A stretch of 64,000 nt of DNA. It comes from Lachnospiraceae bacterium (lineage in GTDB: Bacteria > Bacillota > Clostridia > Lachnospirales > Lachnospiraceae). This document shows, piece after piece, positions 24,732-34,647 of this stretch. Position 1 is the stretch's first letter, and each line of letters opens with the position of its first letter. The notes below the pieces were generated by a model. The model was not told the DNA's origin, ran no database searches, and worked only from the letters and a program-made list of their open reading frames with translations. The position numbers were made by a program, and so were the translations under genes. The stretch covers positions 1-64,000 of the forward strand of contig JAUNOA010000001.1 in assembly GCA_030531245.1 (NCBI GenBank), written 5' to 3'.

Positions 24732-26048
24732 TTATTGCTTAAGGACAGAATCCTCTCTGAGGAATCCCAGCTTCTTTGCTACATATGTTGTACATGTCAA
24801 ATCTCCTGTAACATTGAGAGCTGTACGTCCCATATCAAGAATAGCATCGATTCCAAGAATCATAGCATAAGCTCCCGCAAGCACCGATCCTGCTTCAATC
24901 GGAAGATTTATTCCCTGCATTACCATTGCCAGCATTATAGCTCCGGCTCCCGGTACTCCTGCAGTTCCGATGGATGCGAGCGTTGCAAGCAGTACTATCA
25001 TACTCATTTCTCCTATGGTAAGTCCGCGTCCGAATGTTGACATAACCAGGAAGAACGTACAGACACCCTGATATATAGCCGTACCATCCATATTGATAGT
25101 TGCTCCAAGCGGAAGTGAAAATGCATATACTTCCTTGTCAATACCGAGGTTTTCGGCGGCAGTCATGGATGTAGGAAGCGTTCCGTTTGAAGAACGTGTA
25201 ACAAAAGCTGTAATAAATGGTGTCCTTGCCTCCTTGAAGAATGTGGAAATCTTTATCTTTCCGAGCTTCAGGATTCCACCGTATACCAGAATGATATGAA
25301 TAGCATAACCGACGAAGCACGCTACAACTACCATAACGAGCGCACCCGCCACCTTTGCACCATTCTTGGCAAATACCTCACAGATAAGAACCGCAACACC
25401 TATAGGTGCATATTGCATGATTCCTCTTACTATCATCATCATTACTTCCGTAAGACAGTCAAACACATTGTAAGTAACTGTTGCGATAGTGTGGAGTCTC
25501 TCGTCCTTGGATGCCTTTAAATATGACAGACAGATACCGAAAAGAAGTGAGAAGAAGATAACCTGAAGTACTGACTCATTAACGAGAGATGAAAGCACGC
25601 TTGTGGGAACGATTTCCGCAATAACCTGCCATACATTGGTTTCTGCTATTTTTCCTTCAGCCTCGGCCGCAAGTTCCGTAACGGCCGCGAGATCCGCATG
25701 CGGCTGGAAAATATTGGCCATTAAAAGACCGATAATTACTCCGAGTGCAGATGTGATCAGATAAATAATGATAACTCTAATACCGACTTTTCCGACATTT
25801 GCAGGTGAAACCGATGATGCGCCTACTACCAGAGAACCAACAATTATCGGGATAATAATCATTTTGAGAAGTCTGGTAAATATTGTTCCGAACATACTTA
25901 TCCATGCCGGGAGTGAAGTGACTCCGCTTGCAGCAAGTATAACACCTGCAATGGCTCCTACAATTAGACCTATCAGAATCTTATAAAGTACATTGACATT
26001 CAGATATGCCTGCAATATCCCTTTTTTCTTTGGTGCGTTATCGCTCAT
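24732..26048 (-). CDS. Dicarboxylate/amino acid:cation symporter (DAACS family)
   Basis: 438 residues. The family fingerprint is clear: SSNGTLPTSMTAAENLG (serine-rich re-entrant loop HP1), then PLGATINMDGTAIYQG (TM7 NMDGT motif) and GVPGAGAIMLAMV (HP2). Eight TM helices are expected. Members take up glutamate, aspartate, serine or C4-dicarboxylates with Na+ or H+. It lies 26 nt after the aminotransferase gene, which suggests an amino acid or keto acid substrate. AAAGGAGG precedes the ATG. Confidence 0.93.
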   Translation of the reverse strand: MSDNAPKKKGILQAYLNVNVLYKILIGLIVGAIAGVILAASGVTSLPAWISMFGTIFTRLLKMIIIPIIVGSLVVGASSVSPANVGKVGIRVIIIYLITSALGVIIGLLMANIFQPHADLAAVTELAAEAEGKIAETNVWQVIAEIVPTSVLSSLVNESVLQVIFFSLLFGICLSYLKASKDERLHTIATVTYNVFDCLTEVMMMIVRGIMQYAPIGVAVLICEVFAKNGAKVAGALVMVVVACFVGYAIHIILVYGGILKLGKIKISTFFKEARTPFITAFVTRSSNGTLPTSMTAAENLGIDKEVYAFSLPLGATINMDGTAIYQGVCTFFLVMSTFGRGLTIGEMSMIVLLATLASIGTAGVPGAGAIMLAMVMQGINLPIEAGSVLAGAYAMILGIDAILDMGRTALNVTGDLTCTTYVAKKLGFLREDSVLKQ

Positions 26049-26074
26049 ACTACCTCCTTTAATTTATAAAATTA

Positions 26075-26929
26075 TTATCCGGACTCATGTCCGGTTTTGC
26101 ACAGTTTCATATATGTGCCGGAAATCATAGCATATGCCTCATCATCCTTCATTCCCACAGGTATCCCGTCAACCGACATTATACGTTTTGTAAATGTACT
26201 TGAACCGGTGATAAATATCTCATCGGCCTCCATAAGTTCCTTCTTTGAAAAGCTCCGTTCTTCAACATCCACAGAAGCTTCCCGCGCAAGCTTCATAATA
26301 TATTTCCTGGTTATTCCCGGAAGCACCATTTCACCGTCTTCATGAGTGATCAGCTTCCTGTTCTTAATAATACAGACATTCGTGTGACTTCCTTCAGTCA
26401 CCGTCCCGTCAGGACGCACAAATATCGCTTCTGATACATTTGCCTCCTTTGCTGCCTGGTTTGCCAGAACATTTGGCAGCAGATTCAGTGTTTTTATATT
26501 ACAGTAAAAACCTCTTTTGTCCTCAAATGTTATGGCAGTGCCGGGACTTACAACATCAGGCATCCCGTCTTTTTCATTTACTGAAATCAGAAGATCCGGT
26601 TTGACAGATTCGGGAGGAAAGCAATGCTGGCGCGGAGCTGTTCCTCTGTCGCACTGCCAGTACATAAGACCATACGCTGTCCCCGATCTGCGTGCGCATT
26701 CCTCAATAAGTTCTTTCAGATCTTCCTTGGAAAAATCCGGCCTGATTTTTATTGCTGCCATACTGTTGAAAAATCTGTCAATATGATCCTGAATAAAAAG
26801 CACACGCCCTTCTACAATAAAAGAGGCATCATAGCATCCATCTCCAAAATATAGTGCCCTGTTCTGAAACGGAACTGTCAATGCCTCGATGTCTCCGTAT
26901 TTTCCGTTATAATAGCCAAATAAATTCAT
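26075..26929 (-). CDS. Class IV aminotransferase (D-amino acid transaminase-like)
   Basis: 284 residues of PLP fold type IV. The PLP lysine lies in CNIKTLNLLPNVLA (near 148), with AIFVRPDGTVTEGSHTNV and LPGITRKYIM as cofactor phosphate-binding segments. The N-terminus (FGYYNGKYGDIEALTVPFQNRALYFGDG) is typical of D-alanine and branched-chain aminotransferases. The single-domain size and clustering with an amino acid symporter favour a D-amino acid transaminase, but class IV enzymes are hard to separate by eye. Confidence 0.85.
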   Translation of the reverse strand: MNLFGYYNGKYGDIEALTVPFQNRALYFGDGCYDASFIVEGRVLFIQDHIDRFFNSMAAIKIRPDFSKEDLKELIEECARRSGTAYGLMYWQCDRGTAPRQHCFPPESVKPDLLISVNEKDGMPDVVSPGTAITFEDKRGFYCNIKTLNLLPNVLANQAAKEANVSEAIFVRPDGTVTEGSHTNVCIIKNRKLITHEDGEMVLPGITRKYIMKLAREASVDVEERSFSKKELMEADEIFITGSSTFTKRIMSVDGIPVGMKDDEAYAMISGTYMKLCKTGHESG

Positions 26930-26954
26930 AATTTACGCCTCTTTTTCTACAATT

Positions 26955-26983
26955 ATTATAAAATATCAGGTTGAATGAGTCAA
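26955..26983 (-). promoter_or_regulatory. Promoter of the aminotransferase-symporter operon
   Basis: Minus-strand TTGACT (26978-26983), 17 nt, TATAAT (26955-26960), about 25 nt before the start codon. Close to consensus. Confidence 0.8.
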
Positions 26984-27054
26984 CAATGAATCTGTTGCAA
27001 TTGAATTTTCACTACTCTTAAGGGCAGAAATCATCGTAAAAATCATATTTATAA

Positions 27055-28249
27055 CTAGTTTGTTTTATAGTAGCATACAGCCTCATATGGCTTTAAGATG
27101 CCGGATTCAGAATCCTCTTCTGTAGAAATAAGCAGCTTTGCACCTTTTATGAGATTGCTGTCATAGCTTACTTCGTTTTCTGTAAAGTTGAGAAGAATAG
27201 TCGCGCAGCCATTCGCATCTGATCTGGTGTAAGCAAAGATTTCTTCGCTCTCAGGAATCAATTCCCGGTAGTCTCCGTCAATCAGAACGGGATTATCTTT
27301 TCTGAGCTTATTTAAACGCTGATACCAACTTAAAACAGAGTTGTCATCATTTAATTCGGTGGCAACATTTATCGTATTAAAATTATCGTTTACCGCAAGC
27401 CATGGGGTTCCGGATGTAAAACCGGCATTCTCCGCGGTATTCCATTGCATAGGAGAACGGGCATTGTCCCTGCTGAACCTGCGTACACATTTCATTGCAT
27501 CTTCTTCGGACAGACCATTATTCAGAGCCATCCGGTATTGATTATGTGATGAAATGTCATCATACTCATCTATAGAAGCACGGTTGACATTGGTCATTCC
27601 GATTTCTTCTCCCTCGTACATGAATGGTGTGCCCCTTAAGGTCATCAGCATTGTTCCCAGAAGCTTTGAGCCTTTTTCATGTCCATGCGGAACCGCCGAA
27701 GATTCCGCGCCAGTTATTTGGAGCACTGCCATCTTCTTTGGGATCACTCCAGATATACCAGTCACTCTTAGGATTGTCCTTGCTCGCCTTGGATTCAAGG
27801 AACCACTCGCACTGGTCAGAGGTATGATTAAAAACGAGATCCATTACTATACGTATGTCCCGCTTCCCGGCTTCTTTAATCAGAAGATCCATATCATCCA
27901 TTGTGCCGAATCGCGGATTGATGTTGTAATAATCCGCAACATCATATCCATTATCGCCCATAGGTGATTCGAACACAGGTGTCAGCCATATAGCACCAAC
28001 GCCCAGTGACTGAAGATAATCCAGTTCGGAGATAAGTCCCTTAATATCTCCGCATCCGTCTCCATCGGTGTCCTTAAAGCTGCTAGGATATGCTTCGTAT
28101 ACTATGACCTGCTGCCACCATTTTAATTTTTCCATAGAATCCTCTTTACTCTTTGAAACCTTATTATTGCATCCTGATAATGTCAGCAAAGACATTGATA
28201 CCAATACTAAGATTGCCAGTATTCTTTTTCTTATTAATAAATCAAACAC
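27055..28249 (-). pseudogene. Alpha-glucosidase (GH13) lipoprotein, broken by an internal deletion
   Basis: The first frame (28249-27677) gives a lipoprotein signal (LLTLSGC lipobox) and the start of a GH13 barrel: WWQQVIVYEAYPSSFKDTDGDG, GVGAIWLTPVFESP and VMDLVFNHTSD. It stops at FGGSAWT. The second frame (27798-27055) resumes at HEKGSKLLGTMLMTLRGTPF with YEGEEIGMTN and the C-terminal beta domain. In intact oligo-1,6-glucosidase-type enzymes roughly 170 residues lie between these points, including the nucleophile Asp and acid/base Glu. The gene has therefore lost its catalytic centre and its frame (junction near 27680). The possible start is GTG. It lies downstream of msmX in the carbohydrate island. 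Confidence 0.88.
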
Positions 28250-28349
28250 AAGATACTCACTTTCTTATTTAGTAAAAGATATCCATCAGACCTTCAGCCT
28301 CGCATTGCATATCAATTTACTTTTGCGCAAGTGCGCATCCTCCGGAGTG

Positions 28350-28388
28350 TTTTTATCTTATGGGCGCACTTTCCTATCAGATAAAAAG
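28350..28388 (-). repeat. Terminator-associated palindromic repeat, copy B
   Basis: A 39-nt palindrome: the two 15-nt arms (TTTTTATCTTATGGG and the complement of TTTTTATCTGATAGG) match at 13 positions around CGCACTTT. On the minus strand it begins with the T-tract of the msmX terminator. Related to copies at 3624-3664 and 48494-48533. Confidence 0.75.
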
Positions 28389-28426
28389 TACCCCGTTTAC
28401 CGAAGTAAAACCTGCAAACGGGGTAC
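28388..28426 (-). terminator. msmX terminator
   Basis: Perfect 11-bp stem GTACCCCGTTT / AAACGGGGTAC with a 17-nt loop. The minus-strand T-tract (TTTTT) follows and is shared with the palindromic repeat. Confidence 0.85.
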
Positions 28427-28463
28427 ATATATAAATATAATATACGATTTATTATCTGTTTGA

Positions 28464-29648
28464 TCAGAACAGATTCTTCTCTGTTTCTTTATCAAATATA
28501 TGCATAAGTTCCGGACGGAATGTGTAATGTACTTCCGCATGTTTTCCATGGATGGCATCAACATCGATATCCGTTGTCGGAACTACGATGACTACATCCT
28601 TGCCGTCTGAATTAACATGCAGATGAAGCTCTGAACCCATGAGCTCTGATACGTCTACTGTTGCAGGGATACCATCTGCTGCAAGTGATACATGCACAGG
28701 TCTGATTCCAAGTACAATATCCTCGGGAACCTTATCCAGTTTCTTTGCTGCCTCCTGTTTGTCTGCCGGAAGTTCAAAGTCCTTACCCTGTACTGTAACA
28801 ACATATTTGTCATCCTTCTTTGTAAGCTTAGCCTCAAAGAAGTTCATCTGCGGAGTTCCGATGAATCCCGCAACAAACAGATTGTTCGGATGATTGAATA
28901 CTTCCTGCGGGGTTCCGATCTGCTGGATGAAACCGTCTCTCATGATGACGATTCTGTCACCGAGTGTCATAGCCTCAACCTGATCATGTGTTACATATAC
29001 GAATGTAGTATTTATCTTTTCACGGAGCTTGATGATCTCAGCTCTCATCTGGTTACGCAGTTTTGCATCCAGGTTTGAAAGCGGCTCGTCCATAAGAAGA
29101 ATCTTCGGGTTACGTACGATTGCACGTCCGATGGCAACACGCTGTCTCTGTCCGCCTGAAAGAGCCTTCGGCTTTCTGTCAAGATACTGTGTTATGTCAA
29201 GGATCTCTGCTGCCTCACGAACCTTCTTGTCGATTTCATCCTTTGGAGTCTTCTTAAGCTTAAGAGAGAATGCCATGTTCTCATATACTGTCATATGCGG
29301 ATACAGAGCATAATTCTGGAATACCATTGCGATATCTCTGTCCTTAGGAGCTACATCATTGACAACCTTTCCGTCAATATAAAGCTCCCCTCCCGAAATC
29401 TCCTCAAGTCCGGCGATCATACGGAGTGTTGTGGACTTACCGCAGCCTGAAGGTCCTACGAGAACGATGAATTCCTTGTCTGCAATATCAAGATTGAATT
29501 CCTGTACTGCTACGACACCTTCTTCGGTAACCTGAAGATTAACTTTCTTCTCTTCTTCGCCTGCATTCTTTGCCTTTTTTGCTTTCTTCTTCTCTGAAGC
29601 ATCCTGCGGGTAAACTTTCTTAATGTTGACTAATCTTACTTCTGCCAT
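28464..29648 (-). CDS. Carbohydrate ABC transporter ATPase (MsmX/UgpC type)
   Basis: 394 residues. Walker [10 protein letters not shown], signature [14 protein letters not shown], Walker [17 protein letters not shown], the switch His in VYVTHDQ and the C-terminal TOBE/regulatory domain. Such ATPases energise several CUT1 sugar importers, and the nearby permease operon lacks its own ATPase. Between the first two strands (after VYPQDASEK) about 30 extra, mainly Lys/Glu residues are inserted compared with usual MsmX. The ATG has no clear SD; a strong AAGGAGGA lies about 115 nt upstream, in a leader rich in hairpins. Confidence 0.93.
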   Translation of the reverse strand: MAEVRLVNIKKVYPQDASEKKKAKKAKNAGEEEKKVNLQVTEEGVVAVQEFNLDIADKEFIVLVGPSGCGKSTTLRMIAGLEEISGGELYIDGKVVNDVAPKDRDIAMVFQNYALYPHMTVYENMAFSLKLKKTPKDEIDKKVREAAEILDITQYLDRKPKALSGGQRQRVAIGRAIVRNPKILLMDEPLSNLDAKLRNQMRAEIIKLREKINTTFVYVTHDQVEAMTLGDRIVIMRDGFIQQIGTPQEVFNHPNNLFVAGFIGTPQMNFFEAKLTKKDDKYVVTVQGKDFELPADKQEAAKKLDKVPEDIVLGIRPVHVSLAADGIPATVDVSELMGSELHLHVNSDGKDVVIVVPTTDIDVDAIHGKHAEVHYTFRPELMHIFDKETEKNLF

Positions 29649-29888
29649 AAAACTGACTCTGACCGTGATGAATCCTCAGTCACGTTCTCGCAAATGCCGG
29701 GCATGGCAAATGCATTACGGCATGTCTCCACAATGCCGCACCGCGAGCCTCGCGGATATTATTCCTCCTTTTCCTTAAATGCTGCGAAGCATTGCTGTGG
29801 AGTGCTTCGCGCAAGTTTATTTTTTTAATTTTACCAAAAAAGCTGTCGCTTACGCAATGTTTTTTGTGAAAAGTTTTCTATTTTCTGC
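29649..29888 (-). promoter_or_regulatory. Structured msmX leader
   Basis: A 240-nt gap between the GRE stop and msmX. On the minus strand it holds hairpin 1 (GCGAAGCA / TGCTTCGC, 29784-29810, loop containing CTCCACA) and then SD-like AAGGAGGA (29763-29770) with no start codon after it. A perfect 15-nt palindrome CCGCGAGGCTCGCGG (29741-29755) follows. Last is hairpin 2 (TGCGGCAT / ATGCCGTA, about 29715-29740, loop containing TGTGGAG). The two loops are complementary over 7 nt. No clear promoter was identified. Confidence 0.6.
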
Positions 29889-31955
29889 TCACACACAAAA
29901 TTCCGCCCTCTTTATGATTTGATCCTGATACTCCTTCTCCAGTTCGACAAAATACCCTGACCATCCCCAGACTCTTACTATCATGCCCTTGTGTCTTTCC
30001 GGATGTTTCTGTGCATCTATCATATCATCGCGGTTGACTGCATTTATCTGTAGTTCATGCCCGCCTCTTACGATAAACAGCTTTACCAGCTCAGCGACCT
30101 TCTCTACATTCCCATCGGATGCAAAAACCGAATTGTGTATTTCCAGTGTCAGCGGACCGCCGTTGGCACTTCTTATCATATCCTGCTTTGTAAAAGACTT
30201 GATTACCGATATCGGTCCCTTTGCATGTGCACACAGACTGGGTGAGTAATTGGCGGGAAAGGCTTCATTTGCTCTTCTTCCGTCGGGGGTTGCAGGACAT
30301 TTCTCTCCGTACCAGATATAATACATCGCCGATGCAGTTCCGTTTCTGTAGCAGAATCCGCGGTCCGGCTTCTTTCCTTCAAGTTCATCAGCAAATGCCG
30401 ACATAAGTCCGCCTGCATATCTGTCCGGTCCGTCCTCGTCATTGCCCATCTTTTTCGTGGTATGAAGCAGCATGTTTTTGAGTTCAATATCATCGGCAAA
30501 ATCACTCTTCAGGCCTGCTTTCAGTCTTTCGGCACTGACCGTTTTTTTCTCATAATATAATTCTTTCACAGCTTCCATGGAATCTGCCGCAACGGATATG
30601 CCGACTCCGTGGAATCCTACATTACTGTATTTACAGCCCTTCGCACAGTCACGTCCTTCTTTTATGCATCCGCGCATCATGAAGGATGCCATAGGCGACG
30701 GAATCACATACAGATTATGATATTTATCCATCATCCTGCGTGCTTCTTCTTTCACGCTCTCATAGCAGGCATTTTCAAATAGAACAGCATCAGGATAATC
30801 ATCAATATGTCTCACAACCTTAAGGACAGCCTCCGGATAATTCATACCGTCGGCATTCACAAGGTCAGTTCCGCACCCCGGAATAATCGGCTCCCAGCAG
30901 GCTGCGGCACAATATTCATACGCATCATCCGGATCATAACCCCAGCGCAGCAGTGCAGGGATTATAACATCGTCATTAAGATACTGAGGAAAACCGATGC
31001 CGGCTTTTGTAAGCTCCGTACATCTGACCAGACGTTCAAACGGAGTGTTTTTATCACATCTTAAGTTGAGCTTCGGGTCGATAAGCTTAAGTTCCAGACA
31101 TGCCTGAAGCATAATATCACTCAATTCGTTATAAGCATCTCTTCCGTCCTGATTACGGCCTCCTATAACCAGTGTCTGACCGTTATCACCCTGCTGGACT
31201 CCGTCATAGAAATCCGAATCTCTGTTAAGACTCAAAAAGAATTCCTCGATCAGTTCCAGGGCTTCGTCATTCGTGATCTTCCCGCTGCCGATATCATTTT
31301 TATAATACGGATGCAATGTCTGATCCAGCCGCCCCAGCGAACACTGATAATTATTGGCCGCCCACATTCCGTAGTTCAGGATACGAACGAACTGAAGTGC
31401 TTCAAGTAAGGACTGTGCCGGATGTGCCGGAACTTTTTTCAAAGTCCCGGCAACTACGCTGTTACCCTCAAGTTCAGCCTTCACCTGATATCTGCCGCAC
31501 AGCTCAGACAGTGACAGAATCATTTCTTTCATCGCATTCAGATCAGTCTTTTTTTCTTCATCATCCGCATAAAGCTTCAGGCTCTCATCGATTTCCTCAA
31601 GCAGCGTGTCAAATCCTTTGGAAAGGACCATACCGTAATCCGGAGCAAAATTGTTGAAGTCACCTGACTCATGAACCCAGAAGTTTTTCTGAAGTTCCGC
31701 CATCTCATCCTCTGTAAAAACCGCGGGTGTAAATGGTATCGTCCTCATCAGAGTGATTTTCTCATCATCAAAAACCACCGGAGTTTCATTGTCCAGGATG
31801 TATCTCGCACGCATTACGGCCCGGTCCGTATCCGGAACATCATTCTCTGCAAATGTTTCCGTAAGCGCATAAATATCTTCCGGCTCACACCTGAACGTGT
31901 GATGTCCTTTTTCACTTACGAAATACTCTTTCATTTTCCGAATTCTGTCTGTCAT
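29889..31955 (-). CDS. Glycyl radical enzyme, unknown substrate
   Basis: 688 residues of the PFL/dehydratase GRE superfamily. The thiyl-radical cysteine and general base are in AACWEPIIPG (Cys353, Glu355); this CxE pair is the dehydratase/lyase type, unlike the CC pair of pyruvate formate-lyase. The radical loop at the C-terminus reads IVRVWGWSGYFVEL with the glycyl radical at Gly664. The usual pattern is R-V-[CSA]-G-Y, and both flanking positions are Trp here. It is about 100 residues shorter than CutC or glycerol dehydratase. The start overlaps the activase stop (ATGA) with GGAG 6 nt upstream. Being last in a sugar-importer operon implies a carbohydrate-derived substrate. It could be a C-O lyase on a sugar or polyol, but the substrate is unknown. 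Confidence 0.9.
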   Translation of the reverse strand: MTDRIRKMKEYFVSEKGHHTFRCEPEDIYALTETFAENDVPDTDRAVMRARYILDNETPVVFDDEKITLMRTIPFTPAVFTEDEMAELQKNFWVHESGDFNNFAPDYGMVLSKGFDTLLEEIDESLKLYADDEEKKTDLNAMKEMILSLSELCGRYQVKAELEGNSVVAGTLKKVPAHPAQSLLEALQFVRILNYGMWAANNYQCSLGRLDQTLHPYYKNDIGSGKITNDEALELIEEFFLSLNRDSDFYDGVQQGDNGQTLVIGGRNQDGRDAYNELSDIMLQACLELKLIDPKLNLRCDKNTPFERLVRCTELTKAGIGFPQYLNDDVIIPALLRWGYDPDDAYEYCAAACWEPIIPGCGTDLVNADGMNYPEAVLKVVRHIDDYPDAVLFENACYESVKEEARRMMDKYHNLYVIPSPMASFMMRGCIKEGRDCAKGCKYSNVGFHGVGISVAADSMEAVKELYYEKKTVSAERLKAGLKSDFADDIELKNMLLHTTKKMGNDEDGPDRYAGGLMSAFADELEGKKPDRGFCYRNGTASAMYYIWYGEKCPATPDGRRANEAFPANYSPSLCAHAKGPISVIKSFTKQDMIRSANGGPLTLEIHNSVFASDGNVEKVAELVKLFIVRGGHELQINAVNRDDMIDAQKHPERHKGMIVRVWGWSGYFVELEKEYQDQIIKRAEFCV

Positions 31956-32770
31956 TGTTTTCTCCGTCTCAGTTCGTACTCTCTTCCGACCCACTCATAC
32001 TTGGCCCCTGCCATGGTATTATACGGCAGGTATTCTATACGTATCAGATTTTTTGCATCGGACAGAAAATCTCTCGCCGATGCCAGGTTCTCTTCCGTAT
32101 CGGTGATTCCCGGAATCAGCGGGATCCTGATTATAAATCCCTTTCCGCTTTTTTTCATGTATTCGATATTCTGCAGGATACAGTCATTATCAACTCCGGT
32201 ATATCTTCGATGAAGTTCTCCATCTATCAGTTTTATATCGCACATCGTAAGATCCGCTGTATCGAATACTTCTCTGAAAACCTCCGGCGAGGCATACCCG
32301 CTTGTCTCTATAACCTTATGAACATCCGGAATCAGTTTCATAGTCTCAATCAGGAATTCACTCTGCATGAGCGGCTCTCCGCCGGAAAAAGTCACTCCTC
32401 CATGCATCATGGCATACTCGTCAGCATTTTTCCTGATCCTTGCAGCCAGTTCCTGCGCACTCAGTTCTTCACCGCAAATCCGGCGTAAATAATCAGGGCA
32501 TGTATTCATGCACTTTCCGCACACGACACATGCCCGCGCTATGATGCTTCCCTCCAGCTTTTCTTCTTCTGTCATATGTTCACATACCTGCGAGCATCTA
32601 TGGCATCCTGCGCATTCATGTCTGCGTATCAGTAGCTGTGGCTGCATCTGTTGTCCTTCCGGATTATGACACCAGGCACAGCGCAGCGGACATCCCTTCA
32701 GGAATACCGTCTGCCGCACGCCCGGCCCGTCATGCACCGAAAATTCTTTTATATCGAATATTATACCCAT
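31952..32770 (-). CDS. Glycyl radical enzyme activase (radical SAM)
   Basis: 272 residues. The radical SAM motif CPLRCAWC is near residue 27. It is followed by a ferredoxin-like insert with two cysteine sets (CAGCHRCSQVC and CVVCGKCMNTC) for two more [4Fe-4S] clusters, as in activases of dehydratase-type GREs. GGVTFSGGEPL follows. It abstracts the glycine hydrogen of its partner. The ATG at 32770 overlaps the permease stop as TAATG and its own stop overlaps the GRE start as ATGA, so importer, activase and GRE are translationally chained. Confidence 0.95.
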   Translation of the reverse strand: MGIIFDIKEFSVHDGPGVRQTVFLKGCPLRCAWCHNPEGQQMQPQLLIRRHECAGCHRCSQVCEHMTEEEKLEGSIIARACVVCGKCMNTCPDYLRRICGEELSAQELAARIRKNADEYAMMHGGVTFSGGEPLMQSEFLIETMKLIPDVHKVIETSGYASPEVFREVFDTADLTMCDIKLIDGELHRRYTGVDNDCILQNIEYMKKSGKGFIIRIPLIPGITDTEENLASARDFLSDAKNLIRIEYLPYNTMAGAKYEWVGREYELRRRKQ

Positions 32771-33636
32771 TAACCCTTTACAGCACCCTGTGAAAGTCCT
32801 GAAATGATGAATCTCTGGAATATCAAAGCTATAAGTACCGGAGGCAGTGATGCAAGCACACCTGCAGTACAAGCCAGTATATAATTTGCTCCGAACTTAC
32901 TTGAAAAATCTGTCAGCAGCACCGGCAGCGTCTTGGACGCAGCTGTAGAAGTAAAGTTCAGTGCAAAGAAGAACTCATTCCATGAAAGTATGAAAGCAAA
33001 TATAACCGTTGCCGCAAGACCTGTTGCCGCAACCGGAAGCACGATGATAAAGAAAGCTCTCAGTCTGGAACATCCGTCCACCATAGCGGCCTCCTCCAGA
33101 TCGATCGGGATTCCGTCTATATATCCCTTCATCAGCCATATCATATACGGAAGCACGAAGCTCAGATATGTGATGACCAGTCCTGCTTTGGTATTTATAA
33201 GTCCCATATTCGTCAATATCGAATACATAGGGATAATGATTGCAACTGCCGGAATCATCTGCGTGAACAGTATGGAATTCATCAGCGTATCATGTCCTCT
33301 GAATCTGAATCTCGAAAACGAATATGCTGCGATAAGTCCGACTGCCAGTGAAATCACCGTAACAATAGCTGTAACCTCAAGGCTGTTCTTAAATGATGAC
33401 AGGAACTGTGATGCGGCATCCGTAGTCTTGCCGCTGGTTCCCGCAAGCATGGCTTTGTAGTTATCCAGTGTCGGATTCTGCGGAATCCAGTGAAGCGGTC
33501 TCTGCAGAAGTTCCTGTTTTGTCGAAAGTGACGAGATAACCATCCATGCAAAAGGAGCTACCGTAATGATGACTATCAGAATAACTAATATATAAAGGAC
33601 TACTCTTCCGAGTTTCTTTTTAGCTTTTCTGCTCAT
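32770..33636 (-). CDS. Carbohydrate ABC importer permease, MalG type
   Basis: 288 residues, six TM helices, with the EAA loop EEAAMVDGCSRLRAFFIIVLP (near 190-210) that docks to the ATPase. Belongs to CUT1 importers. Its start overlaps the MalF-type stop (ATGA), and its stop overlaps the activase start (TAATG). AAAGGAGG lies 7 nt before the ATG. Confidence 0.93.
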   Translation of the reverse strand: MSRKAKKKLGRVVLYILVILIVIITVAPFAWMVISSLSTKQELLQRPLHWIPQNPTLDNYKAMLAGTSGKTTDAASQFLSSFKNSLEVTAIVTVISLAVGLIAAYSFSRFRFRGHDTLMNSILFTQMIPAVAIIIPMYSILTNMGLINTKAGLVITYLSFVLPYMIWLMKGYIDGIPIDLEEAAMVDGCSRLRAFFIIVLPVAATGLAATVIFAFILSWNEFFFALNFTSTAASKTLPVLLTDFSSKFGANYILACTAGVLASLPPVLIALIFQRFIISGLSQGAVKG

Positions 33637-34586
33637 TGGTTGCCTCCTTTCTTCTTACCGAATCCGAAGGATTTCTTTGTTCCGTCATTGCCCATGAATA
33701 CCCTGATATAGATGATCGTCATGATGAAGCATATGATAGAAAGCGTAAATGCCATAGCAGAACCATAGCCCCACTTCAGATACTTGAACGATGTCTTCTG
33801 AATCAGGAACGTGATGAATTCGGTTGAACCCATAGGTCCGCCTGCTGTCATCAGATATACAAGATCGTATGTCTGAAGCGCCCATATTGTCTTTGTGATC
33901 AAAAGTATAAGAAGAACCGGCTTGATAAGAGGAAGCGTAATGGTCCAGAATGCTTTCCATCCGTTAGCACCGTCAATAGATGCCGCCTCATAAAGACCTT
34001 TGTCTATATTGGCCAGAGCCGCTATCGTAAGGAGAACTACATAAGGAGTCTCCTTCCATATATTTGCCACCAGTACACAGATGAAAGCCGACCTGGGGGT
34101 TGCCAGCCAGGCCTGATACTTGTCTATGATTCCGATCTGTAACATGAGGGCATTGAAAGCACCGTAGTTGGCGTTGAATATCCATTTCCACATGATAGCA
34201 TTGACTACACCCGGCAAAGCCCACGGAAGTATCATGATACCTCTTACAAAGCCTCTGCCTTTGAATTCTTTATTGAGAACCAATGCTATCGCTACACCGA
34301 AGACGATCTCACAGAAAACAGAGATGATCGTAAAAATCAGCGTCTGTTTTACCGAATCGCGCCAGGTCTGGTCCTTGAACATATCGATATAGTTCTTCAG
34401 ACCTACCCACTCCAGGGAGTTGTCCTTGATGACCAGATTGTTAAAACTCAGAATAAACGAATAAACGATAGGAAAAATCAGTACTCCGAAAATGATGATC
34501 ATACTCGGAGTAATGAGAGCTACAGGCAGTTTCCCGCCGTTGGACGGATTGCCTTTATGAAGTTTAGGGGTCTTTTTTGTTTCCAT
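33633..34586 (-). CDS. Carbohydrate ABC importer permease, MalF type
   Basis: 317 residues with six TM helices and the EAA loop YEAASIDGANGWKAFWTITLP. The ATG at 34586 has GGGAG upstream; the frame runs further into the repeat-bearing spacer, but that part does not look like protein. It pairs with the MalG-type permease. Separated from the binding-protein gene by a structured 234-nt spacer. Confidence 0.93.
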   Translation of the reverse strand: METKKTPKLHKGNPSNGGKLPVALITPSMIIIFGVLIFPIVYSFILSFNNLVIKDNSLEWVGLKNYIDMFKDQTWRDSVKQTLIFTIISVFCEIVFGVAIALVLNKEFKGRGFVRGIMILPWALPGVVNAIMWKWIFNANYGAFNALMLQIGIIDKYQAWLATPRSAFICVLVANIWKETPYVVLLTIAALANIDKGLYEAASIDGANGWKAFWTITLPLIKPVLLILLITKTIWALQTYDLVYLMTAGGPMGSTEFITFLIQKTSFKYLKWGYGSAMAFTLSIICFIMTIIYIRVFMGNDGTKKSFGFGKKKGGNQ

Positions 34587-34647
34587 ATTTACTCCCAAAA
34601 TCCGGGGCGGGTATAGGCCCGTCCCGGACAAATTATTATAGTCTGCC

